From Actinomycetota bacterium (lineage in GTDB: Bacteria > Actinomycetota > Acidimicrobiia > Acidimicrobiales > Ilumatobacteraceae), in the NCBI GenBank assembly GCA_026393575.1, contig JAPKZX010000036.1, positions 1 through 37,566 of the forward strand: a stretch of 37,566 nucleotides of DNA, written 5' to 3'. Shown here piece by piece: positions 8,481-16,744 of this stretch. Each line of letters starts with the position of its first letter. The first letter of the stretch is position 1. Under the pieces are notes generated by a model. That model had not been told where the DNA came from, ran no database searches, and worked only from the letters and a program-made list of their open reading frames with translations. The position numbers and the translations under genes were made by a program.

Positions 8481-9395
8481 ATGGAAAACATGAAGGTTCG
8501 CATTGGCTATGGCCTAGGGGTAAGAACAACCCTCAATGACACGGGTTTTCTTGATGTCGTTGACACTCTGGAGCGTCTGCGCTTTGACAGCCTGTGGCTG
8601 AGCGAGCGGATTGGTGGAGACGCCCCAGACCCTCTCGTTGCGATGTCTATGGCTGCGGCACGCACCACTCGCCTCAAGGTGGGAATGAGTGTCATGGTGC
8701 TACCTGGCCGCAACCCCATCGTGTTAGCTAAAGAATTAGCAACGCTCGATCGCATGTCAAACGGACGACTACTCCCCGCCTTCGGTCTTGGCGTTGCCGA
8801 CGTTCATGAACAACAAGCATTCGGCGTTGAACGCACCAAGAGAGCAAAGATGTTCAACGAGGCACTTGCGGTCCTGCGTTCATGTTGGATGGATGATGAA
8901 GTCACGTTCCATGGCGAGTTTTACAACTACGACAACTTGCGTGTGAATCCAAAACCAAAACAACAACCACCAGATGTATGGCTAGGCGGAATTGCCGAGA
9001 GCGAATTGAAGCGCGTGGGACGACTAGCTGATGGATGGTTGCCGTCGTTTGTTACGCCCCAAGACGCAGAAGCAGGTTGGAAGACAATCAGTACTGTTGC
9101 TTCCGAACACGACCGCGAAATCGAAGATGAACACTTCGGCGTACTTATCCCCTATGTCATCGGCGATGCACCTCCACAATTACTTACCGGCCTCAAAGCC
9201 CGTCGACCAGACCTAGAAGATGTATCGGTGCTTGTTCCTCAAGGATGGAAACAGCTGCAGCACGCCATTCAACAATTCATCGATGTTGGAGCATCCAAGT
9301 TCGTTGTGATTCCGCTTGCAGAACCGTCATCAGTACCTGAGTGGAATTCTCATCTTGAAGAGGCAGCAACATATTTGTTGCCACTAGAAAACTAG
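8481..9395 (+). CDS. LLM-class F420-dependent oxidoreductase (MSMEG_3544-like)
   Basis: 304 residues from ATG 8481, or 301 from ATG 8490, where the protein starts MKVRIGYGLG as family members usually do; neither has a good Shine-Dalgarno. Luciferase-like TIM barrel: SLWLSERIGGDAPDPL, RLKVGMSVMVLPGRNP, LAKELATLDRMSNGR and PAFGLGVAD are the usual blocks of F420/FMN-binding members. The middle motif FYNYDNLRVNPKPKQQPPDV and the WLGG stretch also match. It is predicted to be a cytoplasmic F420-dependent hydride-transfer enzyme; substrate unknown. It ends exactly back-to-back with the aminopeptidase gene (TAG at 9393-9395, opposing stop at 9396-9398). Confidence 0.87.
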   Translation: MENMKVRIGYGLGVRTTLNDTGFLDVVDTLERLRFDSLWLSERIGGDAPDPLVAMSMAAARTTRLKVGMSVMVLPGRNPIVLAKELATLDRMSNGRLLPAFGLGVADVHEQQAFGVERTKRAKMFNEALAVLRSCWMDDEVTFHGEFYNYDNLRVNPKPKQQPPDVWLGGIAESELKRVGRLADGWLPSFVTPQDAEAGWKTISTVASEHDREIEDEHFGVLIPYVIGDAPPQLLTGLKARRPDLEDVSVLVPQGWKQLQHAIQQFIDVGASKFVVIPLAEPSSVPEWNSHLEEAATYLLPLEN

Positions 9396-10862
9396 CTACT
9401 TCTTTTTTGACGGCTTTGTGAAGTTGGCGCAGAAGTCAATAAGAAGTCGGGTACCAAATGCGGTTGCTCCGCGATTGAGCCACCCGTCGTCACCGTCGGC
9501 ATCCATGGGGCCTGCGATATCGAGATGCGCCCAAGGTGTCGAGCCAACAAACTCATGCAAGAACAATGCTGCGGTAGTTGCACCTGCATATGGCCCACCA
9601 ATGTTTCTCATGTCTGCAACGTTTGAATCCAAGAGACGTCGGTAATCGTGGAACAACGGCAATTCCCACAACAACTCATCTGTGCGGGCACTGGAATCCA
9701 TCAATTGAGAAACCACACCAGAGTTATTGCTGAGAACCCCAGCCATCTTCTTGCCTAATGCTCCAAGACATGCTCCGGTGAGTGTCGCAATGTCGATCAT
9801 CGCATCGGGCTTTGACTCTGCACCCAGTGACAGACCGTCGGCCAAGATTAAACGGCCTTCAGCATCTGTGTTGTGGATCTCAACAGTCTTCTTATTGCGC
9901 ATCGTAAGTACATCACCCAATTTGAGCGCACTTCCACTTGGCATGTTGTCTGTGCACATGAGGTATGCAGTTACTTGAGTCTTTACTTTCAATGCACGAA
10001 GCGCACCCATTGTTGCCAGCACTGCTGCCGCGCCACTCATATCCATTTTCATCATGGCGTGCATACCGTCGCTTGGCTTGAGCGAAATACCACCCGAGTC
10101 GTACATGACGCCTTTGCCAACAAGAACTACCTTGCCTCTTGCCGCTGTCGGCTTGTATTCCAATTTCACCATGCGTGGCGGTTCGGTGCTGCCCGCATTA
10201 ACGCCAACAAGCCCTCCACAACCCATAGCAATGAGTTGATCTTTGTTGTACACGGTGGCCTCAAGGCCAGATGCGCTGGCAATTGCCACAGCATGCTCTG
10301 CAAACTGGCGCGCCGTGAGGTGCGACGGCGGAGTGTTTGCAAAGTCGCGTGCGGTGCACACTGCAGTAGATGTAGCAATACCCATCAACATGCCTGCTTG
10401 CACTTCTGCAGTTTTTTCAGCAGATACCAAAGTGACGGAAGTAAGTTTCGAAAGTCCAGATTTGTCGTTCTTCAATGCAACCCAACGATGAAGCGCAAGA
10501 GCGATTCCTTCAACAACTGCTTGCGTTGGTGCTTTTGCACTGCCACGCATAACGCCAGGCATTGATGTAGCAATTGATTCGTATCGTGCACACGCGCGCG
10601 CCGCTGTTGCTGCCACATTACGAAGCACACTGGTATCTAGGTCGCGGACCTCGCCGATACCCACAAGTACACGCACGGCAGTTTTGCCGGCAGCAGGTGG
10701 CAATGTCTGTGTTTGCGACGCTCTTCCTTCAAAGCCAAGAGCAGATAGTTGTGCACGGTTGAGGCCAACACCACCGGGAACAGGACCAGAAGCAGCAACC
10801 GGGATAACGATGGCTGCCACTTTGGCAGGAATGGACTTTGATACAGAAAAAGCAGTACGCAT
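9396..10862 (-). CDS. pepA: Leucyl aminopeptidase (M17 family)
   Basis: 488 residues, the usual family length. It removes N-terminal residues from peptides in the cytoplasm, and functions as a hexamer with two metal ions per subunit. The metal and catalytic residues are all present and fall almost at the bovine enzyme numbers: Lys250 and Asp255 (VGKGVMYDSGG), Lys262, Asp274 (MKMDMSGAA), Asp333 and Glu335 (NTDAEGRL), Arg337. The N-terminal regulatory domain (about 1-165) is divergent as usual. The ATG has no Shine-Dalgarno but TAGAGT lies 6 nt upstream. The gene follows the corrinoid adenosyltransferase by 46 bp and may also be read from it. Confidence 0.95.
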   Translation of the reverse strand: MRTAFSVSKSIPAKVAAIVIPVAASGPVPGGVGLNRAQLSALGFEGRASQTQTLPPAAGKTAVRVLVGIGEVRDLDTSVLRNVAATAARACARYESIATSMPGVMRGSAKAPTQAVVEGIALALHRWVALKNDKSGLSKLTSVTLVSAEKTAEVQAGMLMGIATSTAVCTARDFANTPPSHLTARQFAEHAVAIASASGLEATVYNKDQLIAMGCGGLVGVNAGSTEPPRMVKLEYKPTAARGKVVLVGKGVMYDSGGISLKPSDGMHAMMKMDMSGAAAVLATMGALRALKVKTQVTAYLMCTDNMPSGSALKLGDVLTMRNKKTVEIHNTDAEGRLILADGLSLGAESKPDAMIDIATLTGACLGALGKKMAGVLSNNSGVVSQLMDSSARTDELLWELPLFHDYRRLLDSNVADMRNIGGPYAGATTAALFLHEFVGSTPWAHLDIAGPMDADGDDGWLNRGATAFGTRLLIDFCANFTKPSKKK

Positions 10863-10874
10863 AGCCCCACTCTA
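10863..10874 (-). promoter_or_regulatory. Predicted -10 element of pepA (leaderless)
   Basis: Minus strand TAGAGT (10874-10869), 6 nt, then ATG at 10862. It has the same TAGNNT-plus-6/7 arrangement as several other gene heads in the window. No clear -35 is visible. Confidence 0.45.
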
Positions 10875-10908
10875 TGTGGCGGCGCTCACTGCCCTATCGC
10901 CGAAGCGA

Positions 10909-11454
10909 CTACAGGCTCTTGACTGGCCGCGAAACGCCTTCTTGCCAACGCGCCATTGTCCACAACAAGTCTGACAAACGATTCAGATACGGCACCACAT
11001 AACTAGGTGGTGGAGCAGCACCAAATGCTTGGCGTTCAGCTCGGCGCACCGTGGTGCGCGCAAAGTCCAACCATGCAGACACTGGGTGCTCACCGGGGAC
11101 TACAAATTCTGTTGGAGGGTCAAACTTTGTATCAAGGTCGTCAATGATTGCTTCTAAACGATCAACCATCTCGGAAGTGACACTGCTTTTCCCCGGCGTA
11201 AGTTTGTGACGATTCTCTGGCAATGTCGCAAGCTCAGCCATGAGGACATACAAGTCCTTCATCATGGGCACCACGATGGCATCAACTTCAGAACCATGCC
11301 CTGCTGCAGTGCGAACAAGACCAATGACAGCTTGAGCTTCATCGACTGCACCGTATGCACGTGGTAATTCAGAATCCTTCGGAACTCGGCCTCCATAAAA
11401 GAGGCCTGTTGTGCCGTCGTCGCCTTCTCGGGTGTAGATCTTTTCGCGAGCCAT
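10909..11454 (-). CDS. Corrinoid adenosyltransferase, PduO type (ATP:cob(I)alamin adenosyltransferase)
   Basis: 181 residues. The enzyme transfers the adenosyl group of ATP to cob(I)alamin to form adenosylcobalamin. The family N-terminal ATP-binding motif KIYTREGDDGTTGLFYGGRVPKD is present in pieces (YTREGDDGTTGLF, then GGRVPKD). The central YGAVDEAQAVIG helix and the C-terminal ARTTVRRAERQAFG and YLNRLSDLLWTMAR blocks, with the conserved Arg and Asn-Arg-Leu-Ser-Asp residues, complete the fold. It lies divergent to metH, another cobalamin gene, across 104 bp. Start ATG 11454 with TAGAGT 7 nt upstream and no Shine-Dalgarno. Confidence 0.93.
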   Translation of the reverse strand: MAREKIYTREGDDGTTGLFYGGRVPKDSELPRAYGAVDEAQAVIGLVRTAAGHGSEVDAIVVPMMKDLYVLMAELATLPENRHKLTPGKSSVTSEMVDRLEAIIDDLDTKFDPPTEFVVPGEHPVSAWLDFARTTVRRAERQAFGAAPPPSYVVPYLNRLSDLLWTMARWQEGVSRPVKSL

Positions 11455-11558
11455 GCCATTGACTCTAGGGGCGGGGCTCCTGTAAGGCAGGTTTCACACC
11501 TCATAATTGCCACAGAGATAAGCACCCCTATGGGTTTCACAAGTAGCGTGGAGCAGTC
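11455..11558. promoter_or_regulatory. Divergent promoter region between adenosyltransferase and metH
   Basis: This 104-bp gap is the longest intergenic stretch in the window. Towards the adenosyltransferase, TAGAGT (11467-11462) sits 7 nt before the ATG. Towards metH, TAGCGT (11544-11549) sits 9 nt before the ATG, and GGAG (11550-11553) is a good Shine-Dalgarno. A CATAAT at 11502-11507 is another possible metH -10. The gap is too short for a cobalamin riboswitch and I saw no such conserved core. Confidence 0.45.
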
Positions 11559-14500
11559 ATGAGTCGCCAGCCCTACCTTGAAGCCGTCAACGAACGAGTC
11601 ATCGTTTTCGATGGCGCTTTCGGAACTTTCGTACAAGATCTAGACCTTGGTCCAGCCGACTTTGGTGGCGAGTCCCTTGAGGGTTGCAATGAAATGCTGT
11701 GCCTCACCCGCCCCGACGTCATTGAATCTATGCACCGTGCTTTCCTTGACGCAGGTGTTGACGCCATTGAAACAGCCAGCTTTGGCAGCTTCTCTACTGT
11801 GTTGGCCGAGTACAACATCCCAGAACAGGCGTATGAACTCAACGTTGCAGCCGCTTCTATTGCCCGCCGCGTCGCCGACTCATACGAGTCCGATGGTCGC
11901 CCTCGCTACGTGGCCGGAAGTATCGGACCAGGTACGAAATTGCCAAGCCTTGGCCATATTGATTTCATCACCTTGCGTGATTCATACGAAGAGCAAGCTC
12001 GCGGTCTTATTGATGGTGGTGCTGATCTTTTCCTCATTGAAACGTGCATGGACTTGTTGCAGATCAAGGCAGCAATGCAGGCATGCCGTCGCGCAATGTC
12101 TGCATGTGGTCGCACTCTTCCTATTCAGGTACAAGTCACCATGGAGACCACCGGACGCATGTTGGTGGGTACCGAGATTGGTGCTGCATACGCATCGTTA
12201 CAAGCAATGAAGCCAGACGTCATTGGTATTAACTGCGCAACAGGCCCTTCTGAAATGCAAGAGCACTTGCGTTATCTCAGCCAGCACTCGCAAATCCCCA
12301 TCAGTGTTTTGCCAAATGCTGGATTGCCAAGTGTTGTCGACGGCAAGACGCATTACGACCTCACTCCCGAACAACTTGCTGAATTTCATCGCCGCCACGT
12401 GGCTGATCTTGGTATTGGCATTGTTGGTGGTTGTTGCGGAACTACTCCAGAACACTTACGTCAAGTAGTTGAGGCAGTGCGAGGTATTGCACTCAAACAA
12501 CGCACACCAGAGTTTGAGCCAAGCGTGTCGTCGCTGTATTCGCCTGTCACGCTTGCTCAGGACAACAGCTTCCTCATCATTGGTGAGCGCACCAACGCAA
12601 ACGGTTCGAAGGCTTTTCGCGATGCAATGTTGCGCGAAGACTGGGATACATGCTTGAAGATGGCAACCGAGCAAATTCGTGAAGGTTCTCACGTGCTCGA
12701 CGTCTGTGTTGACTACGTAGGTCACGACGGCACCGTCGACATGAATCACATTGCGTCACGTTTCGCCAGTCAAGCAAGTGTTCCACTTGTTCTTGACTCC
12801 ACTGAACCAGAAGTCATGGAAGCCGGACTTCTTCACACCGGTGGACGAAGCATCTTGAACTCAGCCAACTTGGAAGACGGTGAAGCCCCTGGCAGTCGCC
12901 TCGACCGAGTGTTTACATTGGCTCGCGACTATGGCGCAGCAGTGATTTGTCTTCTCATCGACGAGCGCGGGCAAGCACGCGATGTTGAATGGAAGATGGA
13001 AGTTGCTCATCGCATTGCAAAGATTGCTACTGAGCGTTACGGCCTCTCACACAGTGACCTCATCTTTGATGCTCTCACCTTCCCCATCGGAACTGGTGAT
13101 GAAGACCTTCGCAAAGACGGCATCGCCACACTCGAAGCAATCAAACGCATCAAGAGTGAAATCCCTGGCGCGTTCACCACACTTGGACTTTCCAATGTGA
13201 GCTTTGGTCTTAGCCCTGCAACTCGTCAGGTGCTCAACAGTGTGTTCCTGCACGAGGCCCGTGAAGTTGGTCTCGACTCAGCAATCGTTCACGCTTCAAA
13301 GATCCTCCCGCTATCTCGCATTCCCGACGAACAGATTGAAGTCTGCACAGACCTCATTTTTGATCGCCGTTCACAGGGCTACGACCCGCTGACAAAACTT
13401 CTTGAGATTTTTGCCGACGTCTCCACTATCGATGCAGTCAAAGAAGATCGCACCGACTGGACCATTGAGCAGATTCTGCGTCAACGCATTATTGATGGCG
13501 ACCGTGAAGGGCTCATCGACGATCTCAACGCTGCACGTAGCCAAGGCATCGCACCTCTCGACATCATTAACGAAGTATTGCTCGACGGCATGCGTGAAGT
13601 GGGAGAACTCTTTGGTTCTGGCCGTATGCAATTACCTTTCGTATTGGGGCGACGTGCACGACATCGGCAAGAACCTGGTCGACATTATTTGCACCAACAA
13701 TGGCTACGAAGTGCACAACATTGGTATCAAGATTGGTATCAACGAAATGATTGAGAAAGTTAAGGAAGTTGGAGCTGACGCTCTTGGTATGAGTGGGCTC
13801 CTTGTAAAAAGCACCATCATCATGCGTGACAATCTCCTCGAGCTAAACGAGCAGGGCCTCAGCGACATTCCAGTACTTCTTGGTGGCGCAGCTCTCACGC
13901 GTAGCTACGTGGAACAAGATTTGCGCAAGATCTACGACGGTCGTGTGCTGTACGGCAAAGATGCCTTCGAAGGCCTCTCCACTCTCGACAAATTGATGGA
14001 CATCAAGAAGTCGGGCGTTGATGACCCAGATTTTGGTCGCAAGGTAGGCGAACGCCGTATCCCTCGCCGCGAAAAGGTTGAAGTAGATCCCTCCACTTTG
14101 CCTGCACGTTCACCAGAGGTTGAAACAGACAACACAGTGTTTACCCCTCCATTCCTTGGCTCGAAGGTTGTCAAGGGCATCGGTATTGATGAGATTGCTG
14201 AATACATCAACGAGACCGCCCTCTACCGCAACCAATGGCAGTACCGCCCTAATGCCGGCGAGACCGACGAAGACTTCAAATCACGTATTCGCCCCATCCT
14301 CCGTCAACAATTGTCTGACGCAAAAGCAAGCGGCGTTCTCGTTCCACAACTTGTGTACGGATACTTCCCTGTTAATGCCGATGGCGATGACCTTGTGGTC
14401 TACACCGACGACACTCGCGCTACAGAACAAACACGGTTCCATTATCCACGTCAAAAAGTTGCACCATTTATGTGCATCTCTGACTTCTTCCGCTCTGTTG

Positions 14501-14934
14501 AATCTGGTGAGCCAGATTATGCAGCGTTCCACATTGTCACCATGGGCCAACCCGTCAGTGAGAAGGCTGCCGAACTCTTCGCAGCAAACAAGTACCAGGA
14601 CTATCTCGAGCTTCACGGCATCGGTGTAGAAATGGCTGAAGCGCTCGCTGAATACTGGCACCATCGCATTCGTACCGAATGGGGCTTCGTCGAGGAAGAC
14701 GGCCCAACTATTGCCGGACTATTCCGTCAGCAATACCGCGGTGGTCGATACAGCTGGGGCTACCCCGCATGTCCAGACCTGGAAGACAACGCACGCGTTG
14801 CCGAACTACTTGAGGCAGGCCGAATTGGTATTGAAGTCAGTGAAGAAACTGGTTGGCAGTACCAACCAGAGCAAACGACTTCAGCGATTATCTGTCATCA
14901 CCCGAAGTCGAAGTACTTCGTCGCTCGCGACTAA
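11559..14934 (+). pseudogene. metH: Cobalamin-dependent methionine synthase, frame broken before the B12-binding motif
   Basis: MetH methylates homocysteine using methyltetrahydrofolate via cobalamin. Frame 1 (11559-13646, 696 codons) has the homocysteine domain with zinc ligands Cys226 (GINCATGP) and Cys292/293 (GGCCGTTP), the folate domain (IIGERTNANGSKAF) and the B12 cap domain ending at MQLPFVL. Frame 2 (13648-14934) resumes at GDVHDIGKNLVDII, holding the cobalamin-ligating DxHxxG motif, and runs through the reactivation domain (RYSWGYPACPDLED) to the end. Homologues have about 34 residues between MQLPFVL and GDVHDIG; these are missing and the phase changes. As read, the cap product would be truncated without B12 binding. 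Both halves are otherwise perfectly conserved, so a sequence gap or very recent deletion is likelier than old decay. GGAG lies 5 nt before the ATG. Confidence 0.9.
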
Positions 14935-14950
14935 AACAACGAGCCGAAGA

Positions 14951-14975
14951 GCCCCACCTAGTGGGGTTGGGTTTT
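14951..14975 (+). terminator. Terminator between the convergent metH and ABC exporter genes
   Basis: CCCCAC (14952-14957), CTA, GTGGGG (14961-14966) form a perfect 6-bp stem, followed on the plus strand by TTGGGTTTTG. It sits 17 nt after the metH stop. The three-base loop is the reverse complement of the TAG stop codon of the opposing ABC gene, so one hairpin closes both genes. The T-rich tail only exists on the metH side. Confidence 0.6.
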
Positions 14976-16742
14976 GTTCCAGGTTGAAGCAAGAAGGGCG
15001 TAATGGCCGTTCAAAGCAATCAGTTCGTCGTGTGTGCCAATCTCTGAGATCTTCGCATCTGCAACTACTGCAATCTTGTCTGCGCGCTGCACCGTTGACA
15101 AACGGTGTGCCACCACAATCACACTGCGACCAATCATCAATTTCTCTAAAGCTGCTTCCACCAACATCTCAGTACCAGGGTCGAGGTTCGAAGTTGCTTC
15201 ATCTAACACCAATACGGCGGGGTCAACTAACGCCGCACGAGACAGCGCAACCAATTGGCGCTCACCAGCAGAAAGACGTGAGCCACGTTCGCGCACCTGT
15301 GTATCTAGGCCTTCAGGAAGTGCTTCAAAGCGTTCGCGTAACCCAATGTTGTCGAGAGCACGCAGTAGTTCAGTTTCGGTTGCAGTTGGCTTTGCAATCA
15401 GAAGGTTGTCGCGAACAGAACCATCGAACAAGAAACCTTCTTGCGGAATCACCACTATGCGTCGACGCAGGTCCTCCATAGATGCTTGCCGCAGATCCAC
15501 GCCACCGAATGACACCGAACCACTCTGTGGGTCGTAGAGGCGTGCCATCAGTTTGGCAAGAGTGGACTTACCAGCGCCTGTGGGGCCCACCAGTGCGAGT
15601 CTTGTACCAGCAGTGAGAGTTAAGTTGACGTTCTCCAGAGCCGGCCGTGAACCAGCCGCATACGAGAACGTGATGTTGTTGACGACTACATCACCAGTTG
15701 CTGGAAGTTCTGTTGGCGATGCCACTTCGTCAACGTCTGGCGCTGCGTCCAAGATGCCAAACAGTTTATGAAGAGCCGCCGCTGCCGATTGCAAGGTGTT
15801 GTACAACTGAGACAGTTGCTGCACGGGGTCGAAGAGGTTTGCAAGCAGAAGAACAAAAGCAACCACCGTTCCGAGCGACACCGACCCACGGTGCACTAAC
15901 CAACCACCAATGCCAATAATGAGCGCAGATGACGCGATGCCTGCAAACTCAATAAGGCCGAAGTACCAAGTGCTGACCTTCACGCTGTGCATATGACTGC
16001 GAAAGAGCGCACGGTTTGATTCTTCAAATCGACGAATCTGCTCGTCTTCACGTGCATATGCCTGAATGACACGAACTCCCGTGATTCCTTCTTGCAATGC
16101 CGACAAGTTGGCGCCCACTTTTTCACGAACCTCGAGATAGGCCTTACTGGAATCTCGCTGAAACTTCACAGACGCTGCAATGAGGAATGGGAACACGATC
16201 AACGTGATCAACGTGAGTTGCCACGACAGGCTCAATAACAAAAAGAATGCCAGGAATAGCAGCAAGAATGCAGACAAGAACTGCATGAGACCCCACTGCA
16301 CTAATTCAGCCATTGATTCAATATCAGCTGTCATGCGTGCAACTAAAACCCCTGCCTTTTCACGATCGAAAAAGGCCATGGACTGCCGTTGTAACTGCGC
16401 AAATACCTTCACGCGCAAGATGCGCAAGAAGCCTTCACCCGCAGAGTTCAAAGACACATACTGAGCACGGCCAACTACATAGGCAATGGCAGTAACCACC
16501 AGATACGCCACAACAGTGAAATTCAACGCTCGCTCATCTTTGGCCTTGATGCCAGCATCGATGCCGTGCCGCACCAGAACAGGACCAGCCAACGTACAAA
16601 GAGTGGAAATAGTGACGAGAATCATTGCCCACATTGCTTGGCGACGAAACTCGCCCGCCATACGAATGGAACGCATCAACACCACACGTGTCTGTGACCT
16701 ATCTAGTTTGTCTTTATCTTCAACTCCGCCGCCAGCCCACAT
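14958..16742 (-). CDS. ABC exporter half-transporter (catalytic half of a heterodimer)
   Basis: 594 residues: six membrane helices (about 35-330) fused to an ATPase domain. Walker A is VGPTGAGKST, the Q-loop reads VIPQEGFLF, the Walker B is VLVLDEATSNLD with the catalytic Glu present, and the H-loop is VVAHRLSTV. The signature is LSAGERQ, a non-canonical form of LSGGQ. Together with the upstream partner, which has Asp in place of the catalytic Glu, this is the pattern of heterodimeric exporters such as TM287/288. In these one ATP site is degenerate. It probably exports lipids or drugs across the cytoplasmic membrane. It starts 2 bp after the partner stop, with GGTGGAG upstream. Confidence 0.93.
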   Translation of the reverse strand: MWAGGGVEDKDKLDRSQTRVVLMRSIRMAGEFRRQAMWAMILVTISTLCTLAGPVLVRHGIDAGIKAKDERALNFTVVAYLVVTAIAYVVGRAQYVSLNSAGEGFLRILRVKVFAQLQRQSMAFFDREKAGVLVARMTADIESMAELVQWGLMQFLSAFLLLFLAFFLLLSLSWQLTLITLIVFPFLIAASVKFQRDSSKAYLEVREKVGANLSALQEGITGVRVIQAYAREDEQIRRFEESNRALFRSHMHSVKVSTWYFGLIEFAGIASSALIIGIGGWLVHRGSVSLGTVVAFVLLLANLFDPVQQLSQLYNTLQSAAAALHKLFGILDAAPDVDEVASPTELPATGDVVVNNITFSYAAGSRPALENVNLTLTAGTRLALVGPTGAGKSTLAKLMARLYDPQSGSVSFGGVDLRQASMEDLRRRIVVIPQEGFLFDGSVRDNLLIAKPTATETELLRALDNIGLRERFEALPEGLDTQVRERGSRLSAGERQLVALSRAALVDPAVLVLDEATSNLDPGTEMLVEAALEKLMIGRSVIVVAHRLSTVQRADKIAVVADAKISEIGTHDELIALNGHYALLASTWNKTQPH

Positions 16743-16744
16743 GA

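Noticed and set aside
11455-11558. Cobalamin riboswitch between the adenosyltransferase and metH
   Set aside because: The gap is 104 bp, shorter than the usual element, and no conserved B12-box-like core was seen.
13402-13647. Separate small gene upstream of the second metH frame
   Set aside because: This part of the frame is out of phase with the conserved MetH cap domain read in frame 1; only the part after 13648 is real coding sequence.
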